Origin: JAABYT01 sp041581935
GTDB lineage: Bacteria; Pseudomonadota; Gammaproteobacteria; HK1
Length of the DNA stretch: 17,563 nt
Assembly (NCBI GenBank): GCA_041581935.1
Contig: JBFICP010000045.1
Coordinates: 1-17,563 of the forward strand
Direction of reading: 5' to 3'
Shown piece by piece: positions 1 through 7,052 of the stretch (position 1 is its first letter; each line of letters opens with the position of its first letter). The notes under the pieces were generated by a model. That model saw only the letters and a list, made by a program, of their open reading frames with translations, had not been told where the DNA came from and ran no database searches. The position numbers and the translations under genes are program-made.

Positions 1-554
1 ATGACGAAATCGCCCACCGATTCGTCGAGGCGCTGAGCGCAGGCGCCCTGGATCGCGTCGTCGAATTCGATCGAGACGTCGGCGACACGCATGCGCCGGG
101 TGCGCGCACGCTTGCCCGGCGCTAGGCCGTAACGGCAGGTGCCCGGATAAATGCTCCGATAGTCTTTCCTCGAGCAACCGCAGGGAAATGTCCAGCCGGC
201 CAGACGCAGACGATCCAGACCCTGGCGATAACGGTCGGTGCGCGCGCGCTGGTAGCAGACCTCGCCGTCCCAGTGCAGGCCCAGGCGGTCGAGGTCGGCG
301 AGAATCGCATCGGCGGCCCCCGGGCTGGTACGCGGCCCGTCGAGATCGTCGACCCGCACCAGCCACTCGCCGTTGCGCTGACGCGCCTCGAGAAAGCTGC
401 CGACGGCGGCAATGACGGAACCGAAATGCAGGGGACCCGTAGGGGAAGGTGCGAAGCGTCCGCGATAGGCGCCGGCTTCGTCATGTGAAACCGGATTTGA
501 GCTGTCGCTGGTCTGGTGCGGCTCGATTGGCTCGCTCCGCGTGCCGGGCGCCAT
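1..554 (-). CDS. gluQRS: Glutamyl-Q tRNA(Asp) synthetase, N-terminal part (runs off the window)
   Basis: Partial gene; 184 residues are readable and the C-terminal part lies beyond position 1. GluQRS activates glutamate and attaches it to queuosine in the anticodon of tRNA-Asp. It is a truncated GluRS-like class I enzyme without an anticodon-binding domain. Visible motifs are RGRFAPSPTGPLHFGS (about residues 31-46, holding the HIGH-type signature), VRVDDLDGPR just after, and a zinc site with Cys125, Cys127, Tyr136 and Cys140. The ATG at 552-554 lies seven bases after the dksA stop, the usual dksA-gluQRS order in Gammaproteobacteria, so the two are probably cotranscribed. This start leaves about 30 residues before the family's conserved beginning, which is longer than the handful in E. 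coli. No nearer ATG, GTG or TTG is in frame, so the extension may be real or a rarer start may be used. Family assignment is firm; the exact start is not. Confidence 0.9.
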   Translation of the reverse strand, partial: MAPGTRSEPIEPHQTSDSSNPVSHDEAGAYRGRFAPSPTGPLHFGSVIAAVGSFLEARQRNGEWLVRVDDLDGPRTSPGAADAILADLDRLGLHWDGEVCYQRARTDRYRQGLDRLRLAGWTFPCGCSRKDYRSIYPGTCRYGLAPGKRARTRRMRVADVSIEFDDAIQGACAQRLDESVGDFV

Positions 555-561
555 CGGCGCC

Positions 562-987
562 TCAACCCATCTGTTTTTCTCGAATCTCGTCGAGGACCTT
601 GCAGTCGTAGCACAGAGTGGCTGTTGGGCGGGCTTCGAGGCGCCGTATACCGATCTCGATACCGCATGCCTCGCAGTATCCGTATTCACCTCCGTCGAGC
701 GATGCGAGGGCCTCGTCGATCTTGCGAATCAGCTTGCGCTCGCGATCACGGGTTCGAAGCTCCAGGGTAAATTCGGATTCCTGAGTTGCGCGGTCATTGG
801 GGTCGGGAAAGTTAGCGGCTTCGTCCTGCATGTGATGGAGCGTTCGGTCGACCTCCTCCATGAGTTGGCGCTTCCACGAGCCGAGAATCTTGCGGAAATG
901 CTCTACCTGCTTCTCGTTCATGTACTCCTCGCCGCGTTTGGCCTTGTACGGCTTGAAGTCGAGGGTACTGGTCGACATCTCGGGCAT
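562..987 (-). CDS. dksA: RNA polymerase-binding transcription factor DksA
   Basis: DksA binds the secondary channel of RNA polymerase and, with ppGpp, adjusts rRNA, ribosomal and amino-acid promoters. The 141-residue product closely matches the E. coli protein. It has a coiled-coil with the tip acidic pair Asp62 and Asp65 and Ala67 (E. coli D71, D74, A76), and a C-terminal zinc finger with Cys105, Cys108, Cys126 and Cys129, ending near REKQMG. I chose the ATG at 987 because AGGAG sits eight bases upstream and homology begins soon after. An in-frame ATG at 1044 would add 19 residues that do not look like DksA and has only a weak ribosome-binding site. gluQRS follows seven bases after the stop. 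A candidate sigma-70 promoter lies at 1167-1195. Confidence 0.97.
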   Translation of the reverse strand: MPEMSTSTLDFKPYKAKRGEEYMNEKQVEHFRKILGSWKRQLMEEVDRTLHHMQDEAANFPDPNDRATQESEFTLELRTRDRERKLIRKIDEALASLDGGEYGYCEACGIEIGIRRLEARPTATLCYDCKVLDEIREKQMG

Positions 988-995
988 GTTCAGTG

Positions 996-1000
996 CTCCT
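996..1000 (-). promoter_or_regulatory. Ribosome-binding site of dksA
   Basis: AGGAG on the minus strand, eight bases before the ATG at 987. It decides between this start and the in-frame ATG at 1044. Confidence 0.75.
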
Positions 1001-1132
1001 GATCTGGCACCCGCCGGGCCTCCGATCCGGGTCGGCAGCGCCATTTAGTCATCTCTGCGACTTAGTTGTGCCCGAGCCCGAATGGGGCCCGCGCCGCGCG
1101 TCGTTTGTTTCCTATTTAAGGCTGATTCCGGC

Positions 1133-1149
1133 ACCGGGATAGCCCCGGT
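1133..1149. other. Short GC-rich hairpin in the dksA leader
   Basis: ACCGGG and CCCGGT form a perfect 6-bp stem around a 5-base loop. On the minus strand it falls between the candidate promoter and the dksA start and has no following T tract, so it would be leader structure. On the plus strand it is followed by only TTTC. Its function is unknown. Confidence 0.3.
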
Positions 1150-1166
1150 TTTCAGCCAGACGCGGG

Positions 1167-1195
1167 GATATACCAGAAAGAGTTTCCAGGCGCAA
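1167..1195 (-). promoter_or_regulatory. Candidate sigma-70 promoter for dksA-gluQRS
   Basis: On the minus strand, TTGCGC (1190-1195) and TATATC (1167-1172) are 17 bases apart, in the gap between cysZ and dksA. The match is partial, 3/6 and 4/6. Transcription would start near 1160 and give a leader of about 170 bases before the dksA ATG. The prediction rests on pattern only. Confidence 0.3.
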
Positions 1196-1204
1196 TAAAG
1201 CCGC

Positions 1205-1996
1205 TCAAGCGCGCCTGTCCAGTCGCCCCCGGGACTCCGCGGAGCCCGGGTCGTCGCCGGGGTGCGCCCCGCCGGCCCCTGCCTCGAGTCGCTCGACCCA
1301 CAAAACGGTGGCCCCGGCCACCGCAGCCGGGATGACCACGAAGTTCACGACCGGGATGGCGAGGGCACACATGACGGCGCCGCCGAAGCCGAGGGCCAGA
1401 TAGCGGCGCTGGCCCAGGCGACGGCGCTGATCGGGAAAGGCGAGCCCGTGGTTACCCATGGGATAGTCGATGTAGCTGATGGCCATCATCCAGGCGCCGA
1501 ACAGCAACCAGATAAAGGGGGCGGCGACGTTGACTCCCGGAATCACGAACAGGGCCAAGGCCGGGATTCCCCACAGGACGATGTATGCGAGCTTGCGCAG
1601 CTCCGAGACGATGGTACGGCCCAGGTCGGCGACCATTTTCTTCCAATTTCCACTGGGAATGCTGGCTCCGGTGAGGTGACATTCCACCGCTTCGGCCAGC
1701 AACCCGTTGAAAGGCGCGGAGATGAGGTTCCCGACCAGCGAGAACGTGAAGAACACGATGAACAGCGCGATGACGACGAAAAGCGGCAGAAGAATCCAAC
1801 GCAACCAGTCGAGCCAGTCGGGCAGCAGCCAATCGAGCAATGTCTGGAACTGCCCCGTGCCGAAGTAGATGAGGGCGCTGAACAGCACGATATTGACGGC
1901 GAGCGGCACGATGACATACGCCCGAATACCCGGGGCGAAAATCAGGCGCACGCCGCGCAGGAAGTACAGTGCACCCGAGAGTGGATTATTCTGCAT
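1205..1996 (-). CDS. cysZ: Sulfate transporter CysZ (EI24/CysZ family membrane protein)
   Basis: CysZ is an inner-membrane protein that admits sulfate for cysteine biosynthesis. The 263-residue product compares with 253 in E. coli and aligns along nearly its whole length. Hydrophobic segments lie at about residues 26-46, 67-96, 135-175 and 203-235. A conserved stretch resembling PFNGLLAE follows the second segment, and IDYPM with a nearby NHG sits near residue 178. The last 25 residues after WVERL are hydrophilic, rich in Gly, Asp and Arg, and unlike the core, so they are probably a cytoplasmic tail. The start ATG lies three bases after the queF stop (TGA AGC ATG), so translation is probably coupled. 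In E. coli cysZ is divergent from zipA-ligA. Here it is also on the opposite strand from smc-zipA-ligA, with queF between. Confidence 0.93.
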   Translation of the reverse strand: MQNNPLSGALYFLRGVRLIFAPGIRAYVIVPLAVNIVLFSALIYFGTGQFQTLLDWLLPDWLDWLRWILLPLFVVIALFIVFFTFSLVGNLISAPFNGLLAEAVECHLTGASIPSGNWKKMVADLGRTIVSELRKLAYIVLWGIPALALFVIPGVNVAAPFIWLLFGAWMMAISYIDYPMGNHGLAFPDQRRRLGQRRYLALGFGGAVMCALAIPVVNFVVIPAAVAGATVLWVERLEAGAGGAHPGDDPGSAESRGRLDRRA

Positions 1997-1999
1997 GCT

Positions 2000-2398
2000 T
2001 CATCCGTCGGCGGGCAGGCGCACGGGCGGCGGCGCCTGCCACTCGGGCGCGCGGCGCTCCGCCACGACATTGGTGTAAATTCCCCCGCGCACGTTGAACT
2101 CGGCCATAACGCGCATGTAGCGCGGTGCACACGCGTCGGCGAGATCGTCGAGAATCTGGTTGGTCACCGCCTCGTGAAACGCACCCTGGTTTCGAAATGA
2201 CCAGATGTAGATCTTGAGCGATTTGAGCTCGATGCAAAGCCTGTCAGGGACGTAGTCCAGGTATAGCGTGGCGAAATCCGGCTGTCCGGTCTTTGGACAC
2301 AGGCAGGTGAATTCCGGAATACGGATGCGAATGGTGTAATCCCGATCCGGATTCGGGTTATCGAACAGCTCCAAACTGGCAGCGGCTTCTGGTGGCAT
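2000..2398 (-). CDS. queF: NADPH-dependent 7-cyano-7-deazaguanine reductase QueF (short, type I)
   Basis: QueF reduces the nitrile preQ0 to the amine preQ1 in queuosine biosynthesis, in the cytoplasm. The 132-residue product is a single T-fold unit like the short B. subtilis type, not the long two-domain E. coli type. Catalytic Cys34 lies in LCPKTGQPDF, with Asp41 seven residues on. The QueF signature runs ELKSLKIYIWSFRN at about residues 57-70, followed by FHE with Glu76. The ATG start is at 2396-2398. It leads cysZ by three bases and is divergent from smc. A functional link exists within the window, because GluQRS acts on queuosine in tRNA-Asp. Confidence 0.95.
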   Translation of the reverse strand: MPPEAAASLELFDNPNPDRDYTIRIRIPEFTCLCPKTGQPDFATLYLDYVPDRLCIELKSLKIYIWSFRNQGAFHEAVTNQILDDLADACAPRYMRVMAEFNVRGGIYTNVVAERRAPEWQAPPPVRLPADG

Positions 2399-2516
2399 GA
2401 ACGAATCTTATTGCGCTTGCAGGTCGAAGTGACACCCGGAACAGTGTTGCGTCGAGATCGTTTAGTGTAGAGTATCGCCCGATGCTTACGGAACGCCGTC
2501 GCCCGATCTCGCGCAC
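2399..2516. promoter_or_regulatory. Divergent intergenic region between queF and smc
   Basis: These 118 bases must hold promoters in both directions unless the genes are read from further away. On the plus strand, TTGCGT (2447-2452) and TAGAGT (2468-2473) are 15 bases apart, a weak sigma-70-like pair for smc. No convincing Shine-Dalgarno sequence precedes the smc ATG at 2517. I see no clear promoter for queF by eye. Confidence 0.35.
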
Positions 2517-5500
2517 ATGCGTCTGAAAAGAATCAGACTCGCGGGTTTCAAGTCCTTCGTCGATCCCATCACGATTCACGTCCCCGGCGATCTGACTGCC
2601 GTAGTCGGGCCCAACGGCTGCGGTAAGTCTAACATCATCGATGCCGTGCGCTGGGTCATGGGCGAGCTTTCGGCCAAGCACCTGCGCGGCGACAGCATGG
2701 CCGACGTGGTGTTCACCGGGTCGAATACGCGCAAGCCCGTCGGCCAGGCGTCCGTGGAGCTGATATTCGACAACAGCGGTGGGCGCCTCGGCGGGCGTTA
2801 CGCCAGCTACAACGAAATATCCATCAAGCGCCAGGTGTCCCGCGACAGTCAGTCGTCGTATTTCTTGAATGGCACCCGCTGCCGTCGCCGTGACGTCACC
2901 GACGTGTTTTTCGGCACCGGCCTCGGTTCGCGCAGCTACGCCATCATCGAGCAGGGCATGATCTCGCGTCTCATCGAGGCGCGACCCGAAGAGCTCAGGG
3001 ACTTTCTCGAGGAGGCGGCGGGAATCTCCAAGTACAAGGAACGCCGCCGCGAAACCGAGAACCGCATGCGTCACGCGGAAGAGAACCTGGACCGGCTCGC
3101 GGATCTGCGTGAAGAGCTGGGTAAGAGGCTCTCGCACCTCAAACGTCAGGCCACGATGGCCGAGAAATACAAGGTGCTGAAGGGTGAACAGCGCGATATC
3201 GAGGCCGAGTTGCTGGCATTGCGCTGGCGCGATCTCGATGGCGAGAATCGTCGCAAGTCGGAGTCGGTTTCGGCCCAAGCGACGGCGCTCGAGGCGGTGC
3301 TCGCCGAGCAGCGACGCGTGGAGGCGGAGCTCGAGCGCGCGCGCAGCGATCAGAGCGCGGTCGCCGAGGATTTCAACGAGGTCTACCGGCGTGTGCTCGA
3401 TGCCGAGTCGGCCATCGCGCGCGGTGAGGAAACCATCCAGAACCTGCGCCGGCAGCGAGAGGAGCAGCGCGAGAGCCTCTCGGCCGAGGAGCAGCGCGTC
3501 GAGAATGCCCGCGCGCATGCGCAGTCCGAGGCGTCGCGCCTCGCCGAGCTGCGCGCCGAGCTCGAAAAGTTGGAACCGGCGCTCGAAGGGCTGCAGACGC
3601 AGGCCGCCGAGGCGCGGGTCGCGTTTCGCGCAAGCGAAGAGGCCATGCACGAATGGCAGTCCGATTGGGAGACCTGGAGCGAGCAGGCCGCCGAGCCGGC
3701 GCGCATGCGCGATGCCGAGGCGGCCCGTATCCAGCAGCTCGTGCAGACCGTGGCGCAGCTCGAGCAGCGCCGCGACCGCCTGCGCGCGGAGCAGGCGAGC
3801 CTGTCGGGCGAGGACCTCGATCACAGCACCAGGGAGCAGCGCGCCGAGATCGAGCGCGTCGAGCGTCGCACGCTGGAGCTCGAGCAGGCCGTCGGCGCGC
3901 GCCAGGACGAGCTCCGGCGGGCCCGCGAGGGCGAGCTGGCGTCCGGGGAAGCGCTGCATCAGGCACGCGAGCGTCAGCAGGCCATGAGCGGGCGGCTCGC
4001 TTCGCTGCAGGCGCTCCAGCAGGACGCCCTCGGCAAAAGCGCGGGGGCCGTGATGGAATGGCTGCGCGATACCGGCCTCGATACACGACCGCGGCTCGCC
4101 GAGCAGCTGCAGGTGGATGCCGGTTGGACGCGTGCGGTGGAGATGGTGCTCGATTTCCGCCTCGAGGCGGTATGCGTGGATCGAATCGAGCAATACGCCC
4201 CATCGTTGCAGGGTTTTTCCGACGGTGCGCTGACGTTGTTCGAGGAACGTCGGGGGCATGCCTCGGCATCCGTCGGCGCCGAGCACGGCACGTTGGCGGA
4301 GAAGGTCGAAGCGCCGTGGCCACTCGCGTCGCTGCTCGCCTGTGTACGCACCGCCGAGTCGTTATCCGAGGCCCTCGGCATGCGCGGCGACCTTGCCGCT
4401 CACGAGTCGGTGGTGACCCGGGAAGGCCTTTGGGTCGGGCCGAGCTGGATTCGCGTGTGCAAGTCTGCGAACGACGACGCCGGCGTACTCGCCCGCGAGC
4501 AGGAGATCCAGCATCTCGCCGACGAGTTCGCGCGGCTTCAATCGCAGCTCAACGGCTGCCAAGCCGATTTCGACGACTACCGCCAGCGTCGCGACGCCTG
4601 CGAAGCGGCGCTCGCCGAAGCGCAAGCCGCGTTGGCCTCGCATCTGCGCAGCCGCGCCGCGCTGGAATCCGAGCTCGGCGCGGCGACCGCGCGCCACGAG
4701 CAGGCGCGGGAGCGCGCCGCCAGCGTCAGCGCCGAATGCCAAGACGTGGAGACGCAGCTTGCGGCGGAGCAGGAGGTCCTGGCCAGGGCCCGGGCCCGTT
4801 GGCAGCAGTCGTCCATGGACGTGGAGCGCCTGAGCGAAGAGCGCGAAAGCTGGATGCGCCGCCGCGAGGCCCATCGCTCGAGCCTCGAGGAAACTCGCGA
4901 CGTCTGGCAGTCGGTGCGCGAGCAGGCCTACGACCTGGGTCTCAAAGCCGAGTCCATGCGTGCCCAGGTGCAATCGCTCGAGGAGGGGCGCGAGCGCAAC
5001 CTCCAGCACGTCGAGCAACTCGAAACTCGGGTCCGCGAGCAACGCGCGGCGCTCGATGCCGGCGCAGCGCCGCTTCGCGAGGCCGAGGCGGCGCTCGAAG
5101 AAAAGCTCAAGGCCCGCAGCCTGATAGACGAGCGCCTGCGCAGCGCGCGCGAGTGCGTCGAGAATGCCGAGACGCGGGTGCGCGAGCTCGATCAGGCCCG
5201 TGCCGAAAAGGAAGAGCGGGTCGGAGCGGAGCGCGTGCGCCTCGAATCATTGCGTCTCGAGGCACAGGAAGTCACCGTGCGCCGCAAGACCGTGGAAGAA
5301 CAGTTTGCAGGGCTCGGCTACGCGCTCGATGCGGTCCTCGAACGGTTGGGTGACGATGCGGTGATCGCTGAGTGGGAAGAAAAGCGCGAGAAGATGGAGC
5401 GTCGCATCAATCGACTCGGACCCATCAATCTTGCGGCCATCGAAGAGCACGACCAGCAGGCGGAACGAAAGCAATACCTGGATGCACAACATCAGGATCT

Positions 5501-6029
5501 CGAAGAGGCATTGCAGACTCTGGCCACCGCTATTCAGAAGATTGATCGCGAGACGCGAACGCGATTCAAGGAGACCTACGAGAAGGTCAACGAAGGTCTC
5601 GGTACCATGTTTCCGCGCCTGTTCGGCGGCGGTCACGCGTATTTGCAGCTCACCGAGGACGATCTTCTGAACACCGGCGTGTCGGTGATGGCGCGTCCGC
5701 CAGGCAAGCGCAATACCAGCATTCATCTGCTCTCCGGCGGCGAGAAGGCACTGGCGGCCATCGCCCTGGTGTTTGCCATCTTCGAGTTGAATCCGGCTCC
5801 GTTTTGTCTGCTCGACGAGGTCGATGCCCCGCTCGATGACGTCAACGCGGTGCGATTCAGTGAGCTCGTCAAGGATATGTCCGAGCGCGTGCAGTTCGTA
5901 ATCGTGACCCACAACAAGATCACTATGGAGATTGCGGAGCAGCTCATCGGCGTTACCATGAACGAGCCCGGCGTATCGCGTCTCGTTGCGGTTGATGTCG
6001 ACGAGGCGGTGGAACTGGTCGCGGTATAG
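2517..6029 (+). CDS. smc: Chromosome partition protein Smc
   Basis: Smc is the ATPase that, with ScpA and ScpB, loops and organises the chromosome for segregation. The 1170-residue product has the full family layout. The N-terminal head carries Walker A GPNGCGKS at 31-38. A coiled coil follows at about 170-505. The hinge spans about 505-655, where the Arg/Glu-rich repeats give way to globular sequence. A second coil covers about 665-1010. The C-terminal head has the signature LSGGEK near 1072 and Walker B with LLDEVDAPLDD near 1098-1108. The start gives a normal N-terminus (MRLKRIRLAGFKSF) but lacks a strong ribosome-binding site. zipA begins 20 bases after the stop and ligA follows, an order also found in Pseudomonas. 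scpA and scpB are not in this window. Smc in place of MukB points away from enteric bacteria. Confidence 0.98.
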   Translation: MRLKRIRLAGFKSFVDPITIHVPGDLTAVVGPNGCGKSNIIDAVRWVMGELSAKHLRGDSMADVVFTGSNTRKPVGQASVELIFDNSGGRLGGRYASYNEISIKRQVSRDSQSSYFLNGTRCRRRDVTDVFFGTGLGSRSYAIIEQGMISRLIEARPEELRDFLEEAAGISKYKERRRETENRMRHAEENLDRLADLREELGKRLSHLKRQATMAEKYKVLKGEQRDIEAELLALRWRDLDGENRRKSESVSAQATALEAVLAEQRRVEAELERARSDQSAVAEDFNEVYRRVLDAESAIARGEETIQNLRRQREEQRESLSAEEQRVENARAHAQSEASRLAELRAELEKLEPALEGLQTQAAEARVAFRASEEAMHEWQSDWETWSEQAAEPARMRDAEAARIQQLVQTVAQLEQRRDRLRAEQASLSGEDLDHSTREQRAEIERVERRTLELEQAVGARQDELRRAREGELASGEALHQARERQQAMSGRLASLQALQQDALGKSAGAVMEWLRDTGLDTRPRLAEQLQVDAGWTRAVEMVLDFRLEAVCVDRIEQYAPSLQGFSDGALTLFEERRGHASASVGAEHGTLAEKVEAPWPLASLLACVRTAESLSEALGMRGDLAAHESVVTREGLWVGPSWIRVCKSANDDAGVLAREQEIQHLADEFARLQSQLNGCQADFDDYRQRRDACEAALAEAQAALASHLRSRAALESELGAATARHEQARERAASVSAECQDVETQLAAEQEVLARARARWQQSSMDVERLSEERESWMRRREAHRSSLEETRDVWQSVREQAYDLGLKAESMRAQVQSLEEGRERNLQHVEQLETRVREQRAALDAGAAPLREAEAALEEKLKARSLIDERLRSARECVENAETRVRELDQARAEKEERVGAERVRLESLRLEAQEVTVRRKTVEEQFAGLGYALDAVLERLGDDAVIAEWEEKREKMERRINRLGPINLAAIEEHDQQAERKQYLDAQHQDLEEALQTLATAIQKIDRETRTRFKETYEKVNEGLGTMFPRLFGGGHAYLQLTEDDLLNTGVSVMARPPGKRNTSIHLLSGGEKALAAIALVFAIFELNPAPFCLLDEVDAPLDDVNAVRFSELVKDMSERVQFVIVTHNKITMEIAEQLIGVTMNEPGVSRLVAVDVDEAVELVAV

Positions 6030-6049
6030 GTTTTCCGGGGGGATACCCC

Positions 6050-7051
6050 ATGGATCAGTTGCGTTTGATATTACTCATCGTCGGTGTTGCTCTGATCGCC
6101 GGCATCTTCGTCTGGGAACTCTACAAGAGACGCGTGCAGGAACGTCGGCGCGAGCAGCTCGTCGAGCATCTGGATGCGGACGAGCGCTTGCCGTTTACCG
6201 GTGAGTCATTGCTCGGTGATATCGGGCAGGCGGACCCCTTCGATGTGATGGCCCGCGCTCACGGGCGGCGTAGCTTCGATGACGAGACGGAACTCGACGG
6301 GGGTGAAGCAGAGCCCGTGGCCCTGGCGGGATACGACATCGACGAGGATTTTCCCGGCGAGCCACCCGAGGAAATCACAGAGACGCCGGAAAGGCCTGAC
6401 CCGGTCGGGTCGCCGGCGCCAGAGGTGGCCGCGGCTCGGGATGACGGGCTCGACCGCTTGAGCGGTCTCGCGGCGCGGCGCGATGCGCCGGAGCAGCTGG
6501 ATCTGGCCGGGCTGGATTTGACGGCGCCCGCCCGGGAAGCCGAGCATGCGTCCACGCGCCGCGGCGCAAAGCCGCCGAGCCCCGAAGGCGCGCGACAATC
6601 GCGCGCGCCCGGGCGCGAAGAGGAGCTGCACATCGTCATGACGGTGATGGCCCGCACCGGTGAGCGGTTTTCCGGGGATCGACTCCGCCATGCGCTGGAA
6701 AGAGCGGAGCTTCATCACGGCGACATGAACATCTTTCATCGGCACGAGCAGCCGCACGATCCCAGCACGCCGACGTTGTTCAGCGTCGCCAATGTCCTCG
6801 CTCCCGGCTCCTTCGAACCGGAGCGCATGGACACGTTGACGAGTCCGGGCATCGCCATGTTCATGCGCCTTCCGGGACCGGAGCGGCCGGCGGATGCATT
6901 CCAGCAGATGCTCGAGGTGGCAAAGACGATGGCGGAGGATCTCGATGGCACTTTGTGTGACGAGTCGCGAAGCACTTTGACGCCACAATCGATCAATCAT
7001 CTACGCGAGCGCATTGCCGACTTTGGTCGCCGACAGATGCTCAAGGCATGA
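6050..7051 (+). CDS. zipA: Cell division protein ZipA
   Basis: ZipA is the bitopic membrane anchor that tethers FtsZ at the Z ring. The 333-residue product has one N-terminal transmembrane segment (about residues 5-22) followed by a basic stop-transfer stretch (YKRRVQERRRE). A flexible linker of about 165 residues comes next. It is rich in Asp, Glu, Pro, Ala and Arg, not the Pro/Gln-rich type known from E. coli. The C-terminal FtsZ-binding domain starts near residue 190 and includes HGDMNIFHRHE and LFSVANVLAPGSFEP. The start codon directly follows GGGGGG and a CCCC run that could fold over the ribosome-binding site. It lies between smc and ligA, and the ligA start is one base past its stop. 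Confidence 0.95.
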   Translation: MDQLRLILLIVGVALIAGIFVWELYKRRVQERRREQLVEHLDADERLPFTGESLLGDIGQADPFDVMARAHGRRSFDDETELDGGEAEPVALAGYDIDEDFPGEPPEEITETPERPDPVGSPAPEVAAARDDGLDRLSGLAARRDAPEQLDLAGLDLTAPAREAEHASTRRGAKPPSPEGARQSRAPGREEELHIVMTVMARTGERFSGDRLRHALERAELHHGDMNIFHRHEQPHDPSTPTLFSVANVLAPGSFEPERMDTLTSPGIAMFMRLPGPERPADAFQQMLEVAKTMAEDLDGTLCDESRSTLTPQSINHLRERIADFGRRQMLKA

Positions 7052-7052
7052 A

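Noticed and set aside
122..667. A minus-strand open frame covering gluQRS and the end of dksA, suggesting a frameshifted gluQRS
   Set aside because: The correct gluQRS frame is open from 554 to the window edge with all motifs in one frame, so no frameshift is needed.
2358..4286. A 642-codon open frame on the minus strand, opposite smc and its upstream region
   Set aside because: It mirrors the smc coding frame, has Leu/Arg-rich composition typical of the antisense of GC-rich genes, and shows no recognisable domain or ribosome-binding site.
3300..5300. Repetitive-looking GAG/CGC/CTCGAG-rich DNA
   Set aside because: It encodes the Glu/Arg/Ala-rich coiled coils of Smc; the repetition reflects heptads and codon bias, not DNA repeats.
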